From Sphingobacterium hotanense (GTDB lineage: Bacteria; Bacteroidota; Bacteroidia; Sphingobacteriales; Sphingobacteriaceae): a stretch of DNA of 64,000 nt. The stretch spans positions 1,116,001-1,180,000 of the forward strand of contig NZ_CP030848.1 in the NCBI RefSeq assembly GCF_008274825.1, written 5' to 3'. Both the position numbers and the translations under genes were made by a program. The notes under the pieces were generated by a model. It was not told where the DNA came from. It did no database searches and saw only the letters and a program-made list of their open reading frames with translations. Of this stretch, positions 1-6,775 are shown piece by piece; position 1 is the stretch's first letter, and every line of letters begins with the position of its first letter.

Positions 1-15
1 TAATCTCTATAGTTT

Positions 16-24
16 ACCTCCTTT
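16..24 (-). promoter_or_regulatory. Strong Shine-Dalgarno-like sequence for a gene left of the window
   Basis: Read on the minus strand this is AAAGGAGGT, a near-perfect anti-16S match. No start codon follows within the 15 bases left in the window, so the gene would begin at or beyond the left edge. Most genes in this window have no such site, which makes a strong one notable. The identity of the gene cannot be seen; the strength of the site could also be chance. Confidence 0.35.
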
Positions 25-230
25 CGTTTTTATGCTAGTGTTGTTGGTTTAAGATTTTGGTTGGCGGCGCGCGCCGCTTTAGAATATAGAGCGGTATTTT
101 TGCAGAATCCCCCAAGTGGGGTAGAAATATTTTTTTAGGGATTTCGTTTTTAGCAATAGGATTGCGATGAAAACTTTCAAGTTTCCAACAGGCGTCGGAT
201 TTTTTGAGGGGCTTTAAAAGTCGATTCTTT

Positions 231-264
231 AAAAAGAAAAAGCACCCGACCGTAGTCGGATGCT
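231..264 (-). terminator. Rho-independent terminator of the SDR gene
   Basis: A 10-bp stem (241-250 with 255-264, one G-U pair) has a 4-nt loop. On the minus strand it is followed by a T-rich run (complement of 231-240). It lies 27 bases after the SDR stop codon. Confidence 0.8.
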
Positions 265-290
265 TTAACATATAAACTTAATTATGGGGC

Positions 291-1034
291 TTATTTAGCT
301 AAGTAACCACCATCTACTGGATAGTAAGATGCGGTTACAAAGGAAGACTTATCGGATGCTAACCATAGAGCCAATTCGGCTACTTCTTCAGCTTTCCCTA
401 AGCGTTGAAAAGCATGTTGCGTTTCCAAATATTTAAGCGCATCAGCGTCTAAAGCGTTGTCCACCAATGGTGTAGAAATAAATCCGGGACCAATTGCATT
501 GATTCTTACACCTTTTGTTGCGTATTCCCAACCTGCAGATTTCGTCAATCCGACAACACCGTGTTTTGCAGCGACGTAGGCTGATGAATTAGCAAATCCT
601 ACTTGCCCTAAGATGGAAGCCATGTTAATGATGCTACCGCCGACTTTCTCCATTTCTGGCAGTTGATAATGCATACCATAGAATACGCCATTAAGATTAA
701 TGTCGATTACTTTTTTCCAGCCTTCAATGCTCAGGTCACCCACTGTTGCGGAGTCTCCACCAATACCAGCGTTGTTGACAGCGATATGCAGCGCACCGAA
801 ATTTTCGATTGCTACATCGACAATTTTCTTGTTGTCCTCAGCAGAGGAAGCATCAGCTTTTACAAAAATGATGTTGCTGTCGCCTAGACTGTCGATCAAT
901 TGGTCACCCAACTTTTCATTTAAGTCCGCAACGACTACTTTAGCACCTTCTTTAACGAATAGTTCGACGATCGCCTTGCCAATACCTGAGGCTCCCCCAG
1001 TTACGATGGAAACTTTATTTTCTAATTGTTTCAT
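291..1034 (-). CDS. SDR family NAD(P)-dependent oxidoreductase
   Basis: A classical short-chain dehydrogenase/reductase of 247 residues, the usual family length. Visible motifs are the nucleotide-binding TGGASGIG at residues 12-19, NNAG at 87-90, the active-site Asn at 113, and the catalytic Ser140, Tyr153 and Lys157 (YVAAK). An Asp at about residue 37 after the second strand suggests a preference for NAD over NADP. It probably acts as a cytosolic reversible alcohol/ketone oxidoreductase of the glucose 1-dehydrogenase-like type, but the substrate cannot be read from the sequence. It is monocistronic, with its own terminator, and is flanked upstream by a repeat island, so the context gives no pathway. 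Confidence 0.9.
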   Translation of the reverse strand: MKQLENKVSIVTGGASGIGKAIVELFVKEGAKVVVADLNEKLGDQLIDSLGDSNIIFVKADASSAEDNKKIVDVAIENFGALHIAVNNAGIGGDSATVGDLSIEGWKKVIDINLNGVFYGMHYQLPEMEKVGGSIINMASILGQVGFANSSAYVAAKHGVVGLTKSAGWEYATKGVRINAIGPGFISTPLVDNALDADALKYLETQHAFQRLGKAEEVAELALWLASDKSSFVTASYYPVDGGYLAK

Positions 1035-1646
1035 TCAATTTTTATGTTTAGCATCTGTTCTTAGTTTAATTTACGAATAATGGCGCTCGAATATTGTGAC
1101 GGAAGTCACTGTTTCCATAGATTGTGACGGAAATAGGAAATTATGGGAGAATTCTTACAATTAGATTAGATGTTAGATATTAGTTTAGTAGATGTTAGAC
1201 ATTAGATATGAGACATTAGAGTATGGGATGCTAATTCTGAACCAGGAAAGGAAGGATCAAAGGATAAGCAGGATCAGGTATCGTTAAATATGTAGGGATG
1301 GATTTGTATTTTTTATAGGAGACGTTTAGTGAAACGTCTCTACGCATTGGCGTCCAATTGGCTTCTATACAATTTGAACTATATAGGCGGTAATCATGAC
1401 GAACCGCGTAGAGACGTTTCACTAAACGTCTCCTGAAACGTAGAATATCAATACCGTACATATGGGCCCCATTTGTACGCCATACCAAATCCTGTCCATC
1501 ATTTCATCCTTCCTTTCCTGGTTCAAAACTACATTGCATCCTTCCTTTCCGGGTTCAAAACAAAATTCTCTTTCTAAACCAAGCGATCAAAAACAATCAC
1601 TTTAAAATGGACACTACTCTAATGTCTAACATCTAATATCTAAAAT
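1035..1646. repeat. Intergenic repeat island 1 (nested palindromes)
   Basis: The segment contains no credible gene. From about 1160 to 1650 it is built as nested inverted modules. The outer module is an AT-rich string of TTAGACATTAGATATnAGA type at 1160-1220, inverted at 1610-1650. Next come B arms GAACCAGGAAAGGAAGGAT at 1239-1257, inverted at 1506-1524 and again, with one change, at 1538-1556. In the middle sits the 118-bp palindromic element at 1317-1434. The same modules recur near 19.1, 29.2 and 42.1-44.2 kb. A minus-strand open frame through 1231-1488 is carried by the repeat and is not considered a gene. Confidence 0.8.
1317..1434. repeat. 118-bp palindromic element, copy 1 (29-bp perfect inverted arms)
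   Basis: Positions 1317-1345 and 1406-1434 are perfect 29-bp inverted repeats. Each arm is itself a hairpin with a 9-bp stem (GAGACGTTT / AAACGTCTC) and an AGTG or CACT loop, followed by TACGC. The 60-bp centre is shared with the copy at 43714-43832. No coding capacity is apparent. It resembles a MITE or REP-like element. Confidence 0.85.
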
Positions 1647-2684
1647 CTAAATAATAATACTTTTCCCTTTTCCATACTCATTCGCATACACTTTTATAAG
1701 CACGCCTACGGAGGAAAGGATTAACGGACCAAAGATCAGTCCTAGCATTCCGAATAGCTTAAGGCCGAGCAGTACACCAAATACGGTGATTAAAGGTGGA
1801 ACATCGCCTAGGGTTTTGAGGATGGTAAAGCGAAGGATATTGTCGATACTGCCGATTAATAATAAGCCATACAGGAAGATACCGATTGCATTTCCGGTGT
1901 CTCCGGCAGCGACGGTGATTAAGGATAGTGGTATGTAGATGGTCATTGTTCCTAGCACAGGTACAATGGACGATACGCCCGTCAGGATGCCCATCAAGAC
2001 GAAGTTGTCTACACCGAAGATGTAGTAGCCTAGCATGGCTACAATACCTTGACAGAGGCCAAGAATAGGAATACCGATGGCGTTAGATCTAACCATCAGA
2101 TTTACCTCGGTCCAGATTTCATTTTTACTTTTGATCGAGAATGGAATTGCCTGAATAATGTAAGACTCCATTTTCTTGTTGTGTACTTGCATAAAGAACA
2201 GCACAAAGAAGGTAACGAGAATGTTTACAGCAACCTCAGCAACGGAGTTCAATACACTAGGAAGGTATTTTGTTAAGCTTTGAAGGGAGTTGACCAGAGC
2301 CTCGTCAGACATGTCGATGTCTTTGAGCAGTGGCTTGTCGCTCATATATTCTTTGAGCAAGTTGAATTGTTCGACAATTTTATCTGTATTTCCCAAAAGG
2401 GAGCTGATTTGTGGTGCGAGGTAATCCACCATAGCCCAGACCGGCAGGACGATAAATACGATAGAGATAAGGATAAACAGGAGGGAGGTTGCCGACTTGT
2501 TCCAGCGTCGCTGTTCTGTTAATCTATTGTACGAAGAGCGGTAAAGGATGTATAAGGTTATTGCACCAAGAAACCCTGGGAAGTAATAGTAGAGATTGGT
2601 GAAAATTAAAATACAGATCAGGATGATGATAATGATCAGCATGATCTGATTGATGGAATTGTTGTTGATCTGTTTGTACTGCAT
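1647..2684 (-). CDS. AI-2E family transporter (PerM/YdiK-like permease)
   Basis: An integral inner-membrane protein of 345 residues, the normal size for the AI-2E transporter family. Hydrophobic segments are visible at about residues 13-50 and 65-90, around 150-170, and as a cluster from about 200 to the C-terminus. The family hallmark region reads GIPILGLCQGIVAMLGYY, then SSIVPVLGTMTIYIP, near residues 200-255. Members are proposed exporters of small molecules or ions, and only some have been linked to autoinducer-2, so the substrate is unknown. The gene stands alone between the repeat island and the tsf terminator. The ATG at 2684 places the first membrane helix a few residues after a polar start, which fits the family. 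Confidence 0.85.
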   Translation of the reverse strand: MQYKQINNNSINQIMLIIIIILICILIFTNLYYYFPGFLGAITLYILYRSSYNRLTEQRRWNKSATSLLFILISIVFIVLPVWAMVDYLAPQISSLLGNTDKIVEQFNLLKEYMSDKPLLKDIDMSDEALVNSLQSLTKYLPSVLNSVAEVAVNILVTFFVLFFMQVHNKKMESYIIQAIPFSIKSKNEIWTEVNLMVRSNAIGIPILGLCQGIVAMLGYYIFGVDNFVLMGILTGVSSIVPVLGTMTIYIPLSLITVAAGDTGNAIGIFLYGLLLIGSIDNILRFTILKTLGDVPPLITVFGVLLGLKLFGMLGLIFGPLILSSVGVLIKVYANEYGKGKSIII

Positions 2685-2827
2685 AGCTAGCTCATTCTCT
2701 AAACAAGTTTAGCGAATTTTTGCTTAGCATTTGGTATTAATTGGAAGTATGCTTAAAAACTTTAATGTTTCCATTGACACAGCAAGAGGAAAGGAAGGGA
2801 GGGGAGTCCTGTGAAAACGGACAGGTT

Positions 2828-2861
2828 AAAAAAAAATCCCGTTCGGAAACGAACGGGATTT
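2828..2861 (-). terminator. Terminator of tsf
   Basis: A perfect 12-bp stem (2834-2845 with 2850-2861) has a GAAA loop. On the minus strand it is followed by a T run (complement of the A run 2828-2836). It lies about 30 bases after the tsf stop. Confidence 0.9.
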
Positions 2862-2892
2862 AAATAAAGCCTTTGTTAGGCTACGATCAAAC

Positions 2893-3729
2893 TTATGCTC
2901 CTAATTGGATACGTTTGAAAGCAGTAACAGTTAATCCTTTAGAAACTGAGTCTAAGAATTGTGCAATATTTTTAGAAGAATCTTTTACGAACTCTTGGTT
3001 CAATAAAGTAGAATCTTTGTAGAATTTGTTCAATTTACCTGCAGCGATTTTCTCAACCATTTCTTCTGGTTTACCTTCTGCACGGATTTGCTCTTTAGCG
3101 ATTTCTAATTCGCGTTCGATAGTTTTTGAATCCACACCATCTTTATCGATAGCAACAGGGTTCATTGCAGCGATTTGCATTGCCACATCTTTACCTGCTT
3201 CTTCCGCACCTTCAGCATCAGCAGAAAGACCTACTAATACACCTAGGCGGTAGTTACCGTGGATATAAGCAACAACTTTCTCTGCGCTTACATTCTCGTA
3301 TTTAGAAACGTCGATTTTCTCACCGATTTTACCAGTTTGATCGATCAATAAGTCAGCGATTTTCACACCACCGATTTCTAAAGCTTTTAAGTCTTCTAAA
3401 GAAGCTGGTTTGTTAGCTAAAGCAACTTCAGCTACTGATTCAGCGAAAGCGATGAAGTCAGCGTTTTTCGCTACGAAGTCAGTCTCACAGTTTACTTCTA
3501 CTACGATACCCGATTTAGCATCAGCAGCAGCTTTAGCAATGATCACACCTTCGTTAGAATCGCGGTCTTGACGGCTAGCAGCAACTTTAGCACCTTTTTT
3601 ACGTAGGTAATCTACAGCAGCTTCGAAGTCACCATTTGCTTCGATTAACGCTTTTTTACAGTCCATCATACCAGCGCCAGTTTGTTGACGCAGTTTGTTT
3701 ACATCTGATGCAGAAATTTGTACTGACAT
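2893..3729 (-). CDS. tsf: Translation elongation factor Ts
   Basis: The guanine nucleotide exchange factor for EF-Tu in the cytosol. The 278-residue product begins with the UBA-like domain (SASDVNKLRQQTGAGMMDCK, residues about 6-25), followed by the conserved ETDFVAKN motif around residue 80 that contacts EF-Tu, and the two core subdomains. It is the last gene of the rplM-rpsI-rpsB-tsf order, which is common in Bacteroidota. A hairpin between rpsB and tsf suggests partial termination or a separate promoter. No Shine-Dalgarno sequence precedes the ATG; the upstream base context is A/T-rich, as is usual in this phylum. Confidence 0.98.
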   Translation of the reverse strand: MSVQISASDVNKLRQQTGAGMMDCKKALIEANGDFEAAVDYLRKKGAKVAASRQDRDSNEGVIIAKAAADAKSGIVVEVNCETDFVAKNADFIAFAESVAEVALANKPASLEDLKALEIGGVKIADLLIDQTGKIGEKIDVSKYENVSAEKVVAYIHGNYRLGVLVGLSADAEGAEEAGKDVAMQIAAMNPVAIDKDGVDSKTIERELEIAKEQIRAEGKPEEMVEKIAAGKLNKFYKDSTLLNQEFVKDSSKNIAQFLDSVSKGLTVTAFKRIQLGA

Positions 3730-3870
3730 AGTATTTTTTTTGTTAAAATTACGATTGAAGTGTTAACAATCTTTTGTTGTAAAAACAACAGAATGTTAAT
3801 TTTTAATGTTTTACAGCTGGTCGTATATGTGATTTTGCTGTTTTCAGGCTAAATAGGTTTCCCTATTCAG

Positions 3871-3939
3871 AAAAAAACCGGATAGACAGGAGCAGTTTAC
3901 GGAAGCTGACTTCCAGAAACCAACACTTGTCTATCCGGT
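3871..3939 (-). terminator. Long hairpin terminator between rpsB and tsf
   Basis: A perfect 12-bp outer stem (3877-3888 with 3928-3939) encloses a smaller GGAA/TTCC hairpin. It is followed on the minus strand by a T run (complement of 3871-3877). It starts 17 bases after the rpsB stop, so it probably attenuates read-through into tsf and sets a lower or independent level for EF-Ts. Confidence 0.75.
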
Positions 3940-3955
3940 GGAATAGTATAGAATA

Positions 3956-4762
3956 TTATTCTACGTCTTTTGCTTTACGAGTGCGTTTTCCTGGAGTCGC
4001 TTCAGTAGCTTCACCATTGTCTACTGCCGCTTTTGCTGCTGCAGCTTCTTTTTCCGCGTCCTCTTCTTTATCGCGCTTGCGCTCTTCTAATCCTTCTTGG
4101 ATAGCTTTACCAATAACACCAGCGATTAGGCTGATAGATTTAGTAGCGTCATCGTTCGCAGGGATAGGGAAGTCGATGTTTGTAGGGTCAGAGTTTGTAT
4201 CTACCATTGCAAACGTAGGGATGTTTAATTTCATCGCCTCAGCTACTGCAATGTGCTCTTTCTTAACATCGATGATGAACAAAGCAGCTGGTAAACGGTT
4301 TAAGTCAGCAATACCACCTAAAAGGTTTTCTAACTTAATACGCTCACGTTGAATCATCAATTTTTCTTTCTTAGATAATACATCGTAAGTACCATCTTTT
4401 TGCATTTTATCGATGTTCGACATTTTCTTAATAGACTTGCGCACAGTTGCGAAGTTAGTTAGCATACCACCTAACCAACGCTCTGTAACGAAAGGCATAT
4501 TAACAGCTTTCGCTTGTTCAGCGATAATTTCTTTAGCTTGTTTCTTAGTTGCAACGAATAATACTTTGCGACCAGATTTTACGATTTGTTTGATTGCTGA
4601 AGCAGCTTCCTCTAACTTAGTTAGGGTTTTGTTCAAATCGATGATGTGGATACCGTTGCGTTCCATGAAAATGTACTTAGCCATTTTCGGATCCCACTTA
4701 CGAGTAAGGTGACCAAAGTGAACACCTGCATCCAATAATTCTTGATATGTTGTTCTTGCCAT
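3956..4762 (-). CDS. rpsB: 30S ribosomal protein S2
   Basis: Small-subunit protein uS2 of 268 residues. The start ARTTYQELLDAGVHFGHLTR and the segment ERWLGGMLTNFATV are signature regions, and DTNSDP near residue 190 is also conserved. A charged Lys/Glu/Ala-rich tail of about 40 residues follows the core, which is longer than in E. coli. The start is unambiguous because a strong AAGGAGGG Shine-Dalgarno site lies 7 bases upstream. It sits 18 bases after rpsI in the same operon and is followed by a strong hairpin. Confidence 0.98.
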   Translation of the reverse strand: MARTTYQELLDAGVHFGHLTRKWDPKMAKYIFMERNGIHIIDLNKTLTKLEEAASAIKQIVKSGRKVLFVATKKQAKEIIAEQAKAVNMPFVTERWLGGMLTNFATVRKSIKKMSNIDKMQKDGTYDVLSKKEKLMIQRERIKLENLLGGIADLNRLPAALFIIDVKKEHIAVAEAMKLNIPTFAMVDTNSDPTNIDFPIPANDDATKSISLIAGVIGKAIQEGLEERKRDKEEDAEKEAAAAKAAVDNGEATEATPGKRTRKAKDVE

Positions 4763-4769
4763 TTTTTGA

Positions 4770-4777
4770 CCCTCCTT
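4770..4777 (-). promoter_or_regulatory. Strong Shine-Dalgarno site of rpsB
   Basis: On the minus strand this reads AAGGAGGG and ends 7 bases before the rpsB ATG. Most start codons in this window lack any such motif, so a full-strength site suggests special translational control of S2. Confidence 0.7.
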
Positions 4778-4780
4778 AAA

Positions 4781-5167
4781 TTAACGTTTACTGAATTGGA
4801 ATCTTCTACGAGCTTTACGACGTCCTGGTTTCTTACGCTCAACCATACGGTCATCACGTGTAACTAAACCTTTCGCGCGTAATGCTGGTTTTACTTCTGG
4901 GTTAAGCTCTACTAACGCTTTAGCAATCGCTAAACGTACAGCCTCAGCTTGACCTTTTACTCCACCACCTTGAACGTTTACTTTGATGTCAAAATTTGCA
5001 AGAGACTCAGCTACTAATAAAGATTGTGTAGCTACATATTGCAAAGGCAAAGTTGGAAAATATACTTTGTAGTCTTTTCCATTAACAATGATATTTCCAT
5101 TACCAGCAGTTAAGTAGATGCGGGCAACAGCGGTTTTTCTTCTTCCTGAAGTGTTAGTTGTTGACAT
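4781..5167 (-). CDS. rpsI: 30S ribosomal protein S9
   Basis: Small-subunit protein uS9 of 128 residues, the standard length. The GRRKTAVARIYL start and the very basic tail GRRKARRRFQFSKR, which reaches the P site in the ribosome, are diagnostic. It follows rplM with 11 bases between stop and start, and its Shine-Dalgarno site AAGGAG overlaps the rplM stop codon (TAAGGAG), so translation of the two genes is probably coupled. Confidence 0.98.
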   Translation of the reverse strand: MSTTNTSGRRKTAVARIYLTAGNGNIIVNGKDYKVYFPTLPLQYVATQSLLVAESLANFDIKVNVQGGGVKGQAEAVRLAIAKALVELNPEVKPALRAKGLVTRDDRMVERKKPGRRKARRRFQFSKR

Positions 5168-5174
5168 AATCGAT

Positions 5175-5180
5175 CTCCTT
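5175..5180 (-). promoter_or_regulatory. Shine-Dalgarno site of rpsI overlapping the rplM stop
   Basis: On the minus strand AAGGAG ends 7 bases before the rpsI ATG and shares bases with the rplM TAA. This geometry allows reinitiation or coupling between L13 and S9 translation. Confidence 0.6.
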
Positions 5181-5622
5181 AGAATTTAACTGGTTTTGGA
5201 TTTTGTGCCTCATGTTTGTGCTCAGATCCTGCATAAACAAAAAGGTTTTTGAATAATTGACGTCCTAAACGGTTTTTAGGTAACATCCCGCGTACCGCTT
5301 TCTCGATGATGCGCTCAGGGTGTTTTGCCATTAACTCTTTTGGAGAAACGAAACGTTGACCACCTGGGTAGCCTGTGTAGCGAACATAAACTTTGTCGCC
5401 TAATTTGTTTCCTGTCAATTTGATTTTGTCTGCATTGATAACAATAACATTGTCTCCGCAGTCTACGTGTGGGGTGAATGTTGGCTTGTGTTTTCCACGG
5501 ATCACTTTCGCAATCTCGCTTGCCAAGCGCCCCAAAATCTCGCCTTCAGCGTCAACAACGATCCATTCTTTGTTAACGGTGTTCTTGTTAGCAGAGACAG
5601 TTTTGTAACTTAACGTATTCAC
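5179..5622 (-). CDS. rplM: 50S ribosomal protein L13
   Basis: Large-subunit protein uL13 of 147 residues, full length. Recognisable segments are [19 protein letters not shown] near residue 20, the [16 protein letters not shown] region, GYPGGQRF, and the [14 protein letters not shown] signature near residues 109-122. The frame begins with GTG at 5622. It is the first gene of the rplM-rpsI-rpsB-tsf operon, and a good Bacteroidota promoter lies about 60 bases upstream. Confidence 0.98.
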   Translation of the reverse strand: MNTLSYKTVSANKNTVNKEWIVVDAEGEILGRLASEIAKVIRGKHKPTFTPHVDCGDNVIVINADKIKLTGNKLGDKVYVRYTGYPGGQRFVSPKELMAKHPERIIEKAVRGMLPKNRLGRQLFKNLFVYAGSEHKHEAQNPKPVKF

Positions 5623-5927
5623 TTGCTTTTATTTAATTAATTAATAATGTTTTAAATCCTATTGTAATCCCTACAATTAGGTTCGCAAAGGTACACTATT
5701 TAAATTGTAATCGCAAAGCGTTTTTTAAAATTCTGATAGTTAATGTTTTTTGAACCCAAAACTTGGAAAACGCGATTCCAAAACATTTTGATAATCGAGC
5801 ATATCTTTTGCTTTAATGTGTTCCTAAGCATCGTTGTTTTTAATATTTTTTCTATTCGCTTCGGTTTTTATTCTTTTTAAGTAGATCCGAGGATACTATA
5901 TTTGGTCTATACAAACCAGTTAATTAT
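5623..5927. other. Divergent intergenic region rplM / barrel-like gene
   Basis: These 305 bases hold the rplM promoter on the minus strand and, on the plus strand, a -7 match TATATTTG at 5897-5904 ahead of the next gene, for which I see no clear -33 element. I see no RNA gene and no further reading frame of merit here. Confidence 0.5.
5685..5717 (-). promoter_or_regulatory. Promoter of the rplM operon
   Basis: On the minus strand TTTG (5714-5717) is followed after exactly 20 bases by TACCTTTG (5686-5693), matching the Bacteroidota consensus TTTG-N19-21-TAnnTTTG. Transcription would start near 5680, giving a leader of roughly 55 bases. Confidence 0.75.
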
Positions 5928-6620
5928 ATGAGAGCGAATTTTAAAAGCGTGCTTATGATCACAATGTTGATCCTCTTTGCTTCTTCACAGTGGTCAATTG
6001 CACAAGAAATGGGTGATTCTACGCAAAACAATAAGTATTGGAAGTTTAGGACCAAGCTTGATAAATACTTCGGCCTACAAGCTTCTTACATGAATCTCAC
6101 GAATTTAAATGACCTATTGAAAGCGAACGGTTATCCGGAGATTTCAAAGCTACAGGTTGGTGTAGGACTGGGAGTGGGGTATGACCTTGGACCTGTGCTG
6201 ATTGGGGTAGATCTAGAGGGAAATATTAACTTTTCGGATAAGGCAAGGGTTAGAACTGGACGTGTCGGCATGTTTGTATCCACAAATAAGATCGTGACGG
6301 GACAGATGATCGTAAGTCCGTTTGTATGCTTTGGTTTGCAGTCGACCGATTCGAGAATTCGAGTAAAGGACGAAGGAACCACAGTGGAGGGACTGCTGCA
6401 GTCGGAACGAGGGAATGTGATCGAACTGGAGCATTTTAGTCCGGTGGTTGATTTTGGTCTTGCACTAAAGAAGCGGAATTCGAGGGGATGGACGAATCAT
6501 CATATGCGAGTTGGTTATCGCTTAGGTTTGCAGGATGCTAAATGGACAACTTCAGGGAGTAATAGGGATGCTGATGTTCATGATCGGATAAATGCGGCCT
6601 ATTTGCAATGGTGTTTTTAG
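5928..6620 (+). CDS. Hypothetical secreted protein, probable small outer-membrane beta-barrel
   Basis: I do not recognise the family. The 230-residue product has a signal peptide of about 25 residues ending in SIAQ, then alternating polar and hydrophobic stretches typical of barrel strands (for example LQVGVGLGVGYDLGPVLIGVDL near residues 76-97). It ends in YLQWCF, with a terminal aromatic residue as in many outer-membrane barrels. It would then sit in the outer membrane. It has a possible -7 element just upstream, a terminator downstream, and stands alone. Function unknown. Confidence 0.6.
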   Translation: MRANFKSVLMITMLILFASSQWSIAQEMGDSTQNNKYWKFRTKLDKYFGLQASYMNLTNLNDLLKANGYPEISKLQVGVGLGVGYDLGPVLIGVDLEGNINFSDKARVRTGRVGMFVSTNKIVTGQMIVSPFVCFGLQSTDSRIRVKDEGTTVEGLLQSERGNVIELEHFSPVVDFGLALKKRNSRGWTNHHMRVGYRLGLQDAKWTTSGSNRDADVHDRINAAYLQWCF

Positions 6621-6663
6621 ACGCTATCAATTCGATTTAATCAAGATTTAACATTAATTAAGC

Positions 6664-6692
6664 GGTGCTGATTTAAACTTTTCAGCATTTTT
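6664..6692 (+). terminator. Terminator after the barrel-like gene
   Basis: A 6-bp stem TGCTGA (6666-6671) / TCAGCA (6682-6687) has an AT-rich loop and is followed by five T residues. It is modest but well placed, 45 bases after the stop. Confidence 0.55.
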
Positions 6693-6722
6693 GTGCTCTT
6701 TAAAATTAATTTATTACCTTGA
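6690..6722 (+). promoter_or_regulatory. Possible promoter of the TPR-DUF4292 pair
   Basis: TTTG at 6690-6693 is followed after 21 bases by TACCTTGA, one base off the TAnnTTTG consensus. It lies about 55 bases before the TPR gene and abuts the preceding terminator. Confidence 0.4.
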
Positions 6723-6775
6723 TTTACCCTAATCTATCTGGGTAAAACCCGAGGTGAAAAATAAAGAAAGAGAAA

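Larger units (their letters stand above)
1..290. other. Intergenic region at left edge
   Basis: No credible gene is seen. The segment holds a perfect 14-bp GC palindrome (GCGGCGCGCGCCGC, 64-77) in otherwise AT-rich DNA, a plus-strand match to the -7 consensus (TATTTTTG, 95-102) with no convincing -33 element, a small hairpin (CCCCC AAGT GGGG) followed by a T-rich stretch, and the minus-strand terminator of the next gene. The long minus-strand reading frame here runs through the terminator and is not considered real. Confidence 0.4.

Noticed and set aside
35..271. Minus-strand 78-codon frame at the left edge
   Set aside because: It runs through the SDR terminator hairpin, has no recognisable family features and no promoter.
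1231..1488. Minus-strand open frame of 85 codons, similar to another at 43604-43795 (shared segment ANWTPMRRDVSLNV)
   Set aside because: The similarity comes entirely from the duplicated 118-bp palindromic element. There is no start-site context, and the second copy differs outside the element. It is a repeat-encoded artefact.
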